Assembly (NCBI RefSeq): GCF_903772925.1 | Contig: NZ_LR812090.1 | Location: 1,694,333 to 1,758,332 of the forward strand | Source: Alteromonas macleodii | GTDB taxonomy: Bacteria > Pseudomonadota > Gammaproteobacteria > Enterobacterales > Alteromonadaceae | Direction: 5' to 3' | Length of the DNA: 64,000 nucleotides | Shown: positions 36,301 to 45,356 of the stretch, piece by piece | How the letters are laid out: the number at the start of each line of letters is the position of its first letter | Position numbering within the stretch: position 1 is the stretch's first letter | The notes under the pieces: generated by a model | Seen by the model: only the letters and a program-made list of their open reading frames with translations | What the model was told of the DNA's origin: nothing | The model's database searches: none | Made by a program: the position numbers and the translations under genes

Positions 36301-37797
36301 CTAGTTGCAACCTTCATGACCAGCTACGATGATCTCAAGTGTTTCTGGTTGGTCGCTTGATATTTTAGCATTAATAAGCGTTTTACAGCCAGGTGGCAGC
36401 TCACCAGTAGTACATGTCGTGTTTTCATCATATAAATTAGCGTCTTTACAAAATAAGTCATGGCCAGTTAAGTGATTAATATGGCCTTGGTTTGCTTTGT
36501 ATAAAATAAATCTTGCTAGATTACGCTCCTTCCATGGTTCTCCGAGGTCAATGCTCAAGGTCTCATTTTTAATGATTTCCACTGCATCACTTACAACCTT
36601 ATTTCGCATATTAACTTTTCTTGTAAACTCAACAAAGCCAGTAATAGTTATCGCAGTAAACACTACAAATACTATGGGAACTAAGGTTAAAAATTTACTT
36701 TTTCCTGTTGAAATAATATATAAGGCGAAAACAAGATAAATAAGGTAGTTATAATAAGTGAAGATGTTATACGCCCCCATTGACTGGCTAACTAAAAGAC
36801 AGTAAAGAGCTACAGGAACACATGACAGTATTAAAACGGTGTAGAGGTCGAATTGAGCACGTAGAGTCATAAATACTAAGATGGCAGAAATCACAGTCAG
36901 TTCTAAGTAGTTTTTACCAACATACTCTGTAAGGCTATTATCCCTTTTAGCTACATATTCAGGGTTTAACTCTCCGCCAAGAAGAAAGAACGAGAGAAGC
37001 CAAAGCAAGCACGGTATAAGAAATATTGTCTCAATATAGCTTAATGGGCTTTTCAAATAATCGATAAACACTGAATAGTTGAGGGCTTTTAAAGCTTTGA
37101 CGTTTATTAAAATAAAAAACAACCCCAAAAACGAACCAACGTAAAGTATTGTAGTTTCTTTAAAGTAAAGCGATATCAAAAATGATGACAGGGAGAGGTG
37201 TAAAGCTAACTTTTTACTCAACACTCCCCGCATTCCCAACCGAAGAAAAAGAACACTTGCACATAGAAGCAAAAGAATATTTCTTTCAGAATAAATCGCC
37301 GAAGAATAAATGTTAACTACGGGAGGCGCAATTGCAACTAAGCTTAGGAATACTAGCCTTCTGTTCTTGGGGATGAAATCAAATGCAAAGTAGGCTATCG
37401 CTAACAAACTAATAAAATGAACGATTAAATAAAACTTCAAGGCAGTAAAACTGTTAAAAACCTTAAGTAAAATGGCGTTGTCTACGTGAGATAAAGGAAA
37501 AAACCTTCCGTTCCACATTTGAAATTTTATTTCATTTTTTATGAGGAAGTTCAATTGCACAGACATTGAATCGTAGTCAACACCGAAACTGGTAAAGTTG
37601 TAAGTGCTTAGATAAATTGAAGCAAAAATGGATACAAAGAGAAGGGTAAGAGCTGCAATAGAGACTTTTTCATCTTCCCGAACATGATTGCGAGGTGTTT
37701 CTATCTCCCTAAAGTTTAGGGAGGAGAATTTACTAACGAAATATAAAAGTACTATAGAAACGACTAAAAATACAACAAGAGCTGCTGATGAAGACAT
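36301..37797 (-). CDS. Multi-spanning membrane protein, possible Gtr-type glucosyltransferase
   Basis: This 498-aa protein has about ten membrane helices. Near the N-terminus a periplasmic loop contains FGVDYDSMSVQLNFLIKNEI and MWNGRFFPLSHVD. An acidic pair before an NGR-F motif resembles serotype-converting Gtr enzymes. A C-terminal soluble domain is Cys-containing (CKDANLYDENTTCTTGELPP). It is convergent to gtrB with only 15 bp between, instead of cotranscribed as in the phage cassettes. The assignment rests on topology and the gtrAB neighbours. Confidence 0.6.
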   Translation of the reverse strand: MSSSAALVVFLVVSIVLLYFVSKFSSLNFREIETPRNHVREDEKVSIAALTLLFVSIFASIYLSTYNFTSFGVDYDSMSVQLNFLIKNEIKFQMWNGRFFPLSHVDNAILLKVFNSFTALKFYLIVHFISLLAIAYFAFDFIPKNRRLVFLSLVAIAPPVVNIYSSAIYSERNILLLLCASVLFLRLGMRGVLSKKLALHLSLSSFLISLYFKETTILYVGSFLGLFFILINVKALKALNYSVFIDYLKSPLSYIETIFLIPCLLWLLSFFLLGGELNPEYVAKRDNSLTEYVGKNYLELTVISAILVFMTLRAQFDLYTVLILSCVPVALYCLLVSQSMGAYNIFTYYNYLIYLVFALYIISTGKSKFLTLVPIVFVVFTAITITGFVEFTRKVNMRNKVVSDAVEIIKNETLSIDLGEPWKERNLARFILYKANQGHINHLTGHDLFCKDANLYDENTTCTTGELPPGCKTLINAKISSDQPETLEIIVAGHEGCN

Positions 37798-38005
37798 CTA
37801 AATCCCTTTAAGTTAATCAACAGATTATATCTGTAAAAGACAGAAATTCATCGAGTGAATATCATTATGCTCGACATCACTATAATGCCAATATTAATGG
37901 CTATATGATAGCGTTTTTACACCTAAGAAATTTTAAATTGGCGCTGCCGCTTGATGAACGAAGCCGCTTTAGTTTAAGCGTTCGTCCTTTTTCCACTAAT
38001 TTTTC
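37798..38005. other. Intergenic region left of the duplicated pheS leader
   Basis: The 208 bp before the leader copy contain a hairpin near 37943-37983 (ACGAA..CGCTT / AAGCG..TTCGT, followed by CCTTTTT). No gene is seen. Confidence 0.4.
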
Positions 38006-38193
38006 CCATTATTAGCTATATAGGGTAGCGGTAATGTCTGTCACTCGTGAAAACCACCCCTTTTATTTCAGGCAAGCCTTAGCGCATAGAAAAATTCTTC
38101 CTAAGCTTTGGCCATGAAGTCATCATGTAAATTGAGAAAAACATGGCGCTTAGCATCACTATCAATCAGTCTGCCAGATTCGCGCTACAGTGA
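38006..38193 (+). pseudogene. Duplicated pheS leader with decayed pheS 5' end
   Basis: From 38006 to 38145 the sequence aligns without gaps to 39251-39390 upstream of pheS (offset 1245), with about nine mismatches in 140 bases by eye. It contains a leader-peptide frame (38034-38117, MSVTRENHPFYFRQALAHRK, ending at an early TGA). It then continues at the equivalent pheS ATG (38143), where MALSITINQSARFALQ and a TGA replace [17 protein letters not shown]. The right arm of the leader hairpin carries three changes here, so it no longer pairs well. It is a non-functional remnant of a duplication or insertion event. Confidence 0.88.
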
Positions 38194-38248
38194 TTCAACT
38201 CAGTAGAGGGTGATGCTATCCTTTAATTTTCAAAAGCTTACGACATCG

Positions 38249-39052
38249 TCAGTGGACTTCCATACGTGAAATAGCATTACGCATTACAGCAAAACTAATG
38301 AATAAAAATATGAAGGAAACTAGCGAACTTGTTGAGCTAACTTTAATAGCACTAACTGAACTCAAATTGAACGTTACCTCTGAATCAACTAAGTGTTCGT
38401 AAACACCGTCTGTTGAATAGAAGTGCCGCGCAACATAAAAAGAACCTGAACCTTGCTGGTCATTATTAGAAAAATCGAAATCTTCCCACAAAAATGGCTG
38501 AGAAAAATCGGGTTGTTTATCAAAAAGGTTAGTATCTTCACTAAACTGAAGGAAGTCGTTAACTAAATCAATAAAGTAAATGCTCAAATTGTATGCAGTG
38601 TTACTTTCTCCATTAGTTTCGATTTCTACATCTCTTGCGTAATCACTAAAATACTCTCCATCACCTATTGGCGCATCATCGTAGTCAGGTCCGTCATACA
38701 TATGGATGGTTTCTTCTGGTAAGTTTTCATCACCTTCAGCGTTATAAATACCTTGGTTATTTAAACTAAAAGTTGTGCTACCTAGAGTTATTGATGAGGT
38801 TAGAACTGGTGTGCCATATTCAACTTGTCCCCACCAATACCACCGAGTTTCAAGCCTACCGTTTACTTCTTTAGAAAGATCTAGCCTAAATGAGCCTCTG
38901 ATAGGGGTGTTAATTAAAGCAGATTCGTCAAAATAGGTATCGATATAGTTTTCGACACTCGATACCTGACCTGTAAAGTTGAACTGCATGAAAGCTGAAT
39001 TAGCGTAGGTTGATATGAGAAATAAAAGTACTGCTGCGACCTTAATGAACAT
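38249..39052 (-). CDS. Secreted protein with PEP-CTERM-like tail
   Basis: This 267-aa protein has a signal peptide (MFIKVAAVLLFLISTYANSA), a beta-rich acidic body (FNFTGQVSSVENYIDTYFDE) and a C-terminal tail. The tail is SSTSSLVSFIFLFISFAVMR then NAISRMEVH. It has the plan of a PEP-CTERM sorting signal, but SSTSS stands where a Pro-Glu-Pro motif is expected. The gene lies exactly between the two copies of the pheS leader. Its upstream region shows a sigma-54-like site with TTGCT but a lost -24 GG (39125-39140). It may be a degrading relative of the PEP-CTERM protein at 28.8 kb. Confidence 0.7.
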   Translation of the reverse strand: MFIKVAAVLLFLISTYANSAFMQFNFTGQVSSVENYIDTYFDESALINTPIRGSFRLDLSKEVNGRLETRWYWWGQVEYGTPVLTSSITLGSTTFSLNNQGIYNAEGDENLPEETIHMYDGPDYDDAPIGDGEYFSDYARDVEIETNGESNTAYNLSIYFIDLVNDFLQFSEDTNLFDKQPDFSQPFLWEDFDFSNNDQQGSGSFYVARHFYSTDGVYEHLVDSEVTFNLSSVSAIKVSSTSSLVSFIFLFISFAVMRNAISRMEVH

Positions 39053-39250
39053 AACACTTCCTTTTTGCTTGGGGGAGAAATAAAAAGGGGAATTACAGCT
39101 ATACCTTTTCAGTGAAATACGAAAAGCAATAATAATGGCTGGTTAAAAAATGGGCTACATTTATTTCGCTATTAGCAGCTTTAATTGAGAAATAAACAAA
39201 ATCACGAACTTCATAAACCCAATGAACGTTTAGATGTAGCGAAAATTTCG

Positions 39251-40368
<1,118 letters not shown>

Positions 40369-40382
40369 GGCAGAGAGTACAC

Positions 40383-42770
40383 ATGAAATTCAGTGAAAAA
40401 TGGTTAAGAGAGTGGGTTAACCCGTCGCTGTCGGCACATGAGCTGTCTGAACAGTTGAGCATGGCTGGCCTTGAAGTAGACGGTGTTGAGCCAGTAGCAG
40501 GCGACTTTAAAGGCGTGCTAGTAGGTGAAGTGGTTGAGTGCGGTCAGCACCCTAACGCCGACAAACTGCGCGTAACGAAAATTAACGTAGGTGGCGATGA
40601 GCTACTTGATATCGTTTGTGGTGCGCCTAACTGCCGTCAGGGCATTAAAGTAGCAGTTGCTGTTGTTGGCGCTGTATTACCTGGCGACTTTAAAATTAAA
40701 AAAGCGAAGCTTCGCGGCGAGCCGTCATTCGGTATGCTGTGTAGCTTCTCTGAGCTAGGTATTAGCGACGACCACGACGGTATTATCGAGCTTCCAGCCG
40801 ATGCACCTATTGGCGAAGACATTCGCAATTACCTTGGTCTTGATGACAACGCCATTGAAGTAGACCTAACACCAAACCGCGCAGACTGTTTGGGTATTCG
40901 CGGTATTGCCCGTGAAGTTGGCGTACTTAATAACCTTGACGTGTGCGAGCCTGAAGTAGCTGCGGTAAACGCAACTATTGAAGATAAATTATCAATTACG
41001 TTAAGCGCGGATGACGCATGCCCACGTTATTTAGGCCGTGTGGTTAAAGGCGTTAACGTAAAAGCAGCATCGCCGCTGTGGTTAGTTGAAAAGCTACGTC
41101 GTTGCGGTATTCGCAGCATCGACCCCATTGTAGATGTGACTAACTTTGTATTGCTAGAGCTTGGCCAACCGATGCACGCGTTTAACCTTGCCAGCATTGA
41201 AGGCAACATTAACGTGCGTATGGCGAATGAAGGCGAAGCCCTTACGCTACTTGACGAAACCGAAGCTAAGCTGCAAAGCAATACTTTGGTTATTGCTGAT
41301 GACAACAAAGCGTTAGCAATGGCGGGTATTTTCGGCGGCCTACACTCTGGAGTAACCACTGAAACTCAAGACATTTTGCTTGAAAGTGCTTTCTTTGGCC
41401 GTGATGCGATTATGGGCCGTGCTCGTCAGTACGGTTTACATACCGATGCATCGCACCGTTACGAGCGTGGTGTAGATCCACAGCTTCAGCGTAAAGCCAT
41501 GGAGCGCGCTACTGCACTAGTACTAGAAATTTGTGGTGGTGAAGCTGGCCCTGTTGTTGAAGCAGTCGCTGAAGATAAGCTACCTAAGCAGGCTACGGTT
41601 ACGCTTCGTCGCGAACGTTTATCTCGCGTACTAGGCATTAGCATTGACGATGCAAAAGTAACGGAAATGCTAAATCGCCTTGGTTTAGACGTAACGCAAA
41701 CTGAAGCCGGCTGGGAAGCAGTTGCGCCAAGTTATCGTTTCGATATTTCAATTGAAGAAGATTTGATTGAAGAAATTGCTCGCGTATACGGCTACAACAA
41801 CATTCCAAACGTGGCACCAAAAGCAACGTTGGCAATGTTGCCTTCGCAAGAAGCTAAGCTTCCGCTAAACACAATGAAGTCGTTGCTACTTAGCCGTGGC
41901 TACAATGAAGCGATTACTTACTCGTTTGTAGATCCTAAAATTCAAAACGCATTATTCCCAGACGTGAAAGGCATGGTGTTACCACACCCAATCTCTTCTG
42001 ATATGTCGGTAATGCGCGTAAGTTTATGGCCGGGTTTGCTAGGTGCTACTGCTTATAATCAGAAGCGTCAGCAACAACGTGTTCGCATGTTTGAAACCGG
42101 ATTACGCTTTATTCCTCAACAAGATGCGCCTAATGGTGTATTGCAACAGCAAGTAATTGGTGGTGTAGTAGCAGGGCGTCGTAATGAAGAACATTGGGAC
42201 TTGGGCGACAGCCCGGTTGATTTCTTTGATGCGAAAGCAGACGTTGAGGCGTTGTTGGCACTTACGGGTAAAACCGGTGAGTTCCAGTTCGTTACAGGGC
42301 AGCATAGTGCGTTACACCCTGGTATGACGGCAAAAATTTTGCTTAATGATGAAGAAGTTGGCTATATTGGTGCTATACACCCGCAGTTTACTAAATTGCT
42401 TGGTGTTAACGGCCGCGTATTTGTGTTCGAACTAGTGGTAGATGCCATTACCGATCGTAAATTACCGTCAGCCGTACCAGTATCGCGCTTCCCATCGAAT
42501 CGCCGTGATATTGCTATTACGGTTAAAGATGAAGTGCGTGTAGGGAATGTTCTTTCTTACATAGAAAATATTGGCGTAAATCAACTAGTTGCTCTAAACT
42601 TGTTCGATGAGTACAAAGGCAAGGGAATTGAGCCTGGCTATAAGAGCCTTGCTTTGTCACTTCATTTACAAGATCCGGATAAAACCTTGGAAGAAGCTGA
42701 AATTCAGCAAGCTGTAGATACTGTGGTTAAAGGTCTGGAATCTGAGTTTGGGGCCGCGTTAAGAGAGTAA
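40383..42770 (+). CDS. pheT: Phenylalanine--tRNA ligase beta subunit
   Basis: This 795-aa subunit has an N-terminal tRNA-binding domain ([20 protein letters not shown]). The B3/B4 editing domain and the B5 domain follow, the latter with [20 protein letters not shown]. The C-terminal anticodon-recognition domain includes [20 protein letters not shown]. The protein is full length (E. coli PheT, 795 aa). It binds and edits tRNA-Phe as partner of PheS. ihfA starts 3 bp after its stop, which preserves the enteric pheST-ihfA order. Confidence 0.98.
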   Translation: MKFSEKWLREWVNPSLSAHELSEQLSMAGLEVDGVEPVAGDFKGVLVGEVVECGQHPNADKLRVTKINVGGDELLDIVCGAPNCRQGIKVAVAVVGAVLPGDFKIKKAKLRGEPSFGMLCSFSELGISDDHDGIIELPADAPIGEDIRNYLGLDDNAIEVDLTPNRADCLGIRGIAREVGVLNNLDVCEPEVAAVNATIEDKLSITLSADDACPRYLGRVVKGVNVKAASPLWLVEKLRRCGIRSIDPIVDVTNFVLLELGQPMHAFNLASIEGNINVRMANEGEALTLLDETEAKLQSNTLVIADDNKALAMAGIFGGLHSGVTTETQDILLESAFFGRDAIMGRARQYGLHTDASHRYERGVDPQLQRKAMERATALVLEICGGEAGPVVEAVAEDKLPKQATVTLRRERLSRVLGISIDDAKVTEMLNRLGLDVTQTEAGWEAVAPSYRFDISIEEDLIEEIARVYGYNNIPNVAPKATLAMLPSQEAKLPLNTMKSLLLSRGYNEAITYSFVDPKIQNALFPDVKGMVLPHPISSDMSVMRVSLWPGLLGATAYNQKRQQQRVRMFETGLRFIPQQDAPNGVLQQQVIGGVVAGRRNEEHWDLGDSPVDFFDAKADVEALLALTGKTGEFQFVTGQHSALHPGMTAKILLNDEEVGYIGAIHPQFTKLLGVNGRVFVFELVVDAITDRKLPSAVPVSRFPSNRRDIAITVKDEVRVGNVLSYIENIGVNQLVALNLFDEYKGKGIEPGYKSLALSLHLQDPDKTLEEAEIQQAVDTVVKGLESEFGAALRE

Positions 42771-42773
42771 ACT

Positions 42774-43073
42774 ATGGCATTGACCAAAGCCGAGATGGCT
42801 GAACACCTATTCGAGAAACTAGGCATTAACAAGCGTGATGCGAAGGATCTGGTAGAGCTTTTTTTCGAAGAGATTAAAGGCGCTCTGGAATCTGGTGAGC
42901 AAGTAAAACTGTCGGGTTTTGGTAACTTTGACTTGCGAGATAAAAACGAACGTCCTGGCCGTAATCCTAAAACCGGTGAAGACATTCCAATTAAAGCGCG
43001 CCGCGTGGTGACATTCCGCCCGGGTCAAAAACTGAAAAGCCGAGTTGAAAACTCAGAGCCTGTCGACCAATAG
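42774..43073 (+). CDS. ihfA: Integration host factor subunit alpha
   Basis: This 99-aa DNA-bending protein starts [20 protein letters not shown], contains the beta-arm signature [20 protein letters not shown], and ends [16 protein letters not shown]. It forms a heterodimer with IhfB. It is cotranscribed with pheST. IHF assists sigma-54 promoters by bending DNA, which may matter for the RpoN-type promoters found in the polysaccharide region. Confidence 0.98.
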   Translation: MALTKAEMAEHLFEKLGINKRDAKDLVELFFEEIKGALESGEQVKLSGFGNFDLRDKNERPGRNPKTGEDIPIKARRVVTFRPGQKLKSRVENSEPVDQ

Positions 43074-43095
43074 TCTTTAGGTCGTTACAATACTG

Positions 43096-43123
43096 AAAAA
43101 GAGCGGGGTCTCTCGCTCTTTTT
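43096..43123 (+). terminator. Terminator after ihfA
   Basis: AAAAAGAGCG/CGCTCTTTTT form a 10-bp A/T-flanked stem with an 8-nt loop and a T-run. It closes the pheST-ihfA operon. Confidence 0.92.
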
Positions 43124-43188
43124 GTATTGCCTCTTTTTTTTGCAGTGCATTCGCACTGATTTCTATATGCATGTCTTTGGAGGAAAGT

Positions 43189-43734
43189 GTGAAAAAAGCA
43201 CTTGTCGTTCTTGCTATTATTATTGCCGCTACCTTTTCATGGTTTGCCTATTTGTCGCTAGATGCAGATAAACGAGACCAAGACGCAGCACAAGTTCCGC
43301 TTATTACCGTGATGGAAATTCTTCACGCCAGCGATTTGCAGCAAGGCGTAAAGCAAGCTGTTAAAAATGGGAATGTTGAAGCTGTAGATTCGTGGATGGC
43401 AGAAGCCCGCGAAGTAGGGCAGGCTGCTAATTTAGCGTCAGAAGATATGGATTACCTCAATTCAGAAACCGCCAAAGACTACGTAATTTTTAATGCCAAA
43501 CGACAGCTGTATAACGAAGCTTTTGAAGCGCGCTATTACGCGCTAGAAGATGTAGAAGCGCTTAAAGAACAGTATCCTGAAGCTAAAGATCTATTCCCTC
43601 GCACTGATGCGCTGATTAAAAAGCGCGATGACATTATTCAGCAGATTGCCGTAGCTATTTCGGGCAACGAACAGCCTGATGAAGCAGCGCTTGAAGAAGC
43701 ACGCAAGCAATGGTTAGCGCAGGCGGCCAATTAG
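43189..43734 (+). CDS. Membrane-anchored protein of unknown function
   Basis: This is a 181-aa protein with one N-terminal helix (KKALVVLAIIIAATFSWFAY) and a helical, acidic periplasmic part. I chose the GTG at 43189 because it follows TTGGAGGAAAGT at ideal spacing and places the helix at the start. An ATG at 43171 lies before that ribosome site. No domain is recognised. It ends 24 bp before a stretch with two tandem 12-bp repeats (GGCAATGTCTAA, 43734-43757). Confidence 0.75.
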   Translation: MKKALVVLAIIIAATFSWFAYLSLDADKRDQDAAQVPLITVMEILHASDLQQGVKQAVKNGNVEAVDSWMAEAREVGQAANLASEDMDYLNSETAKDYVIFNAKRQLYNEAFEARYYALEDVEALKEQYPEAKDLFPRTDALIKKRDDIIQQIAVAISGNEQPDEAALEEARKQWLAQAAN

Positions 43735-43874
43735 GCAATGTCTAAGGCAATGTCTAAGGCTATAACTTAGGCTATTGCTCGCACTGCACTTACACACTCA
43801 CCTGAAACCCATACCACAGCCCAGCTTCATACCTCTTCCTACTTTTCATACTATAAACTGATTGAAAGCTTAAT

Positions 43875-43905
43875 TTGAAAATGTACGCAATTTGGCGTAC
43901 ATTTT
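43875..43905 (+). promoter_or_regulatory. Promoter and palindromic operator of the toxin-antitoxin pair
   Basis: TTGAAA (43875-43880) and TACATT (43898-43903) are 17 bp apart, a good sigma-70 promoter. It is overlapped by a perfect 11-bp inverted repeat AAAATGTACGC-N6-GCGTACATTTT (43878-43905). This is the classical layout for autorepression by a toxin-antitoxin complex. Confidence 0.72.
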
Positions 43906-43925
43906 ACGTGCATGCGGAGTGCTGG

Positions 43926-44222
43926 GTGGGTTACAAGGAAATAAAGCGGCAGATCATTGACTGTCTAAATAAAGGATACGTTTCCCACGAGCAGAGAAAC
44001 GATATTGATGTTAAAAACCTATTGGCAATTGGGCAAGTGTCGCTTGAGGAAGTTGCCGAAATTATAGGTCGAAGTCGTGGAAGCGATTATTCTTCCAGCC
44101 CTCATCATTTTGATAGCAGTATTACAGTACACGTAATTAAGAAAAGACTAGCCGGTCATAATTGGTATGTTAAATGGTATTTCGTAGAGCCGAATAGCGT
44201 TTTTATTAGCGTCCATCATTGA
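43926..44222 (+). CDS. MqsR-like toxin
   Basis: Starting at GTG (43926), 6 nt after GGAG, the product is 98 aa, the same length as E. coli MqsR. The pattern EVAEIIGRSRGSDYSSSPHH then LAGHNWYVKWYFVEP and VFISVHH lines up with MqsR (VIIGLSESDFYKSM then LVTGQVYLKITVIHDVLIVS). MqsR is a RelE-fold ribonuclease. Earlier starts would overlap the palindromic operator. The antitoxin-like gene follows after 9 bp. The toxin-first order is as in mqsRA. The match is by eye and remote, so activity is unproven. Confidence 0.68.
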   Translation: MGYKEIKRQIIDCLNKGYVSHEQRNDIDVKNLLAIGQVSLEEVAEIIGRSRGSDYSSSPHHFDSSITVHVIKKRLAGHNWYVKWYFVEPNSVFISVHH

Positions 44223-44231
44223 GGAAAAGAT

Positions 44232-44825
44232 ATGAAAATTTTCAAAGTAGGCGAGTCGCAGAAAGCGGCATGCAGCAATTGCCAATCATTTGAAAATGCG
44301 ACATTTCAACTTAGAGATGTTCCTTTCAGTGATGGTACGGGTGTAGTTAAAAAGGTTTTGGTGGGGGTATGTGATAAGTGTGAAAACGTGACTGTATTAC
44401 CTCATCAATCAACACCTGCGGTTAAACGTCAATATGAAGCAAAGCGAAAGCCAGTGGAAGGGCGTTTACCAGCGCATTTAATCGATATTCTAAATTTAGC
44501 GACAATGGAAATTGGTGCAACTACAGACTTTGTTCCAAGCATGATGAAGTACTACATTCACTCATTGTCTGAAGATGAAAAATCAGCAAAAAAGATAGCG
44601 AATTACCTTCAAAGTGACTTGGCAAAAGGTAGATCAGAAAAGCGCCTATCGCTAAAAGGGCGTAAGATTTCCGAAGACATAGAGCACCTTAAGTCACTCT
44701 CGCACATAGAAAATACTACTGATTTACTGAAAGGTATTATCCTAAAGATAAACGACGATGTGCTGATTAAAAAAAGGCTCAAACCAATCGAAAACCTTAA
44801 GAATATAATGGCGGCAGTCGCATAA
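44232..44825 (+). CDS. Zinc-ribbon antitoxin (MqsA-like N-terminus, different C-terminus)
   Basis: This 197-aa protein has an N-terminal zinc ribbon with two CxxC pairs (ACSNCQSF and GVCDKCENV), as in MqsA/YgiT. The C-terminal part is longer than in MqsA. It lacks a recognisable XRE-type helix-turn-helix and instead has RLPAHLIDILNLATMEIG and a lysine-rich helical region. It follows the toxin with GAGGAAAAG before the ATG. It should neutralise the toxin and bind the palindrome at 43878-43905. The DNA-binding mode is unclear. Confidence 0.68.
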   Translation: MKIFKVGESQKAACSNCQSFENATFQLRDVPFSDGTGVVKKVLVGVCDKCENVTVLPHQSTPAVKRQYEAKRKPVEGRLPAHLIDILNLATMEIGATTDFVPSMMKYYIHSLSEDEKSAKKIANYLQSDLAKGRSEKRLSLKGRKISEDIEHLKSLSHIENTTDLLKGIILKINDDVLIKKRLKPIENLKNIMAAVA

Positions 44826-44885
44826 CCAAAAGCTGCATTGCGAGTTTTTGCTATCGTAGCAAACGATATATTGGATTGCGCTAAG

Positions 44886-45356
44886 TTAACTTACAGAAAT
44901 ATCTGCAAATTTAGCGCTTGTCAGCAAAGCCAAATCCGCCGGAGAAAGGGCCACTTCTAACCCTCGCTTTCCTGCGCTTACGTGCATAGTAGCAAGGCTT
45001 TCGGCGCTTTTGTGAATTACGCTGGCTAACCGCTTTTTCTGGCCCAACGGGCTTACCCCACCTAATACGTAGCCTGTGGCAACCATTACCGCGTTTGCCT
45101 GAGCCATTTCTACCTTTTTTACACCTAAGGCTTTTGCCATTTTCTTTTCGCTTAGCTTGGTATTAACGGGTACTACAGCAACAGCCAGTTTATTGTTGTC
45201 TGTACTAACCACTAAGGTTTTAAATACGGTATCGGCGTTAAGGTTTAGCTTTTCAACCGCTTCTAGCCCATAGGATGCCGCGCTTGCATCGTGGTCATAC
45301 TTTAGTACCTTATGCGCTATACGCTTTTTGGTAAGTAGTGTGATTGCAGGTGTCAT
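44886..45356 (-). CDS. ybaK: Cys-tRNA(Pro)/aminoacyl-tRNA deacylase YbaK
   Basis: This 156-aa protein has MTPAITLLTKKRIAHKVLKY at the start, with KTLVVSTDNNKLAVAVVPVN and YVLGGVSPLGQKKRLASVIH, the YbaK signature with the catalytic lysine region. It hydrolyses mischarged Cys-tRNA(Pro). Its ATG overlaps the stop of the penicillin acylase gene by 4 bp, so it is coupled to it. Confidence 0.93.
   Translation of the reverse strand: MTPAITLLTKKRIAHKVLKYDHDASAASYGLEAVEKLNLNADTVFKTLVVSTDNNKLAVAVVPVNTKLSEKKMAKALGVKKVEMAQANAVMVATGYVLGGVSPLGQKKRLASVIHKSAESLATMHVSAGKRGLEVALSPADLALLTSAKFADISVS

Noticed and set aside
44847..44863. Small hairpin TTTGCTA-TCG-TAGCAAA after the antitoxin gene
   Set aside because: The stem is weak and no T-run follows on either strand, so a terminator call is not supported.
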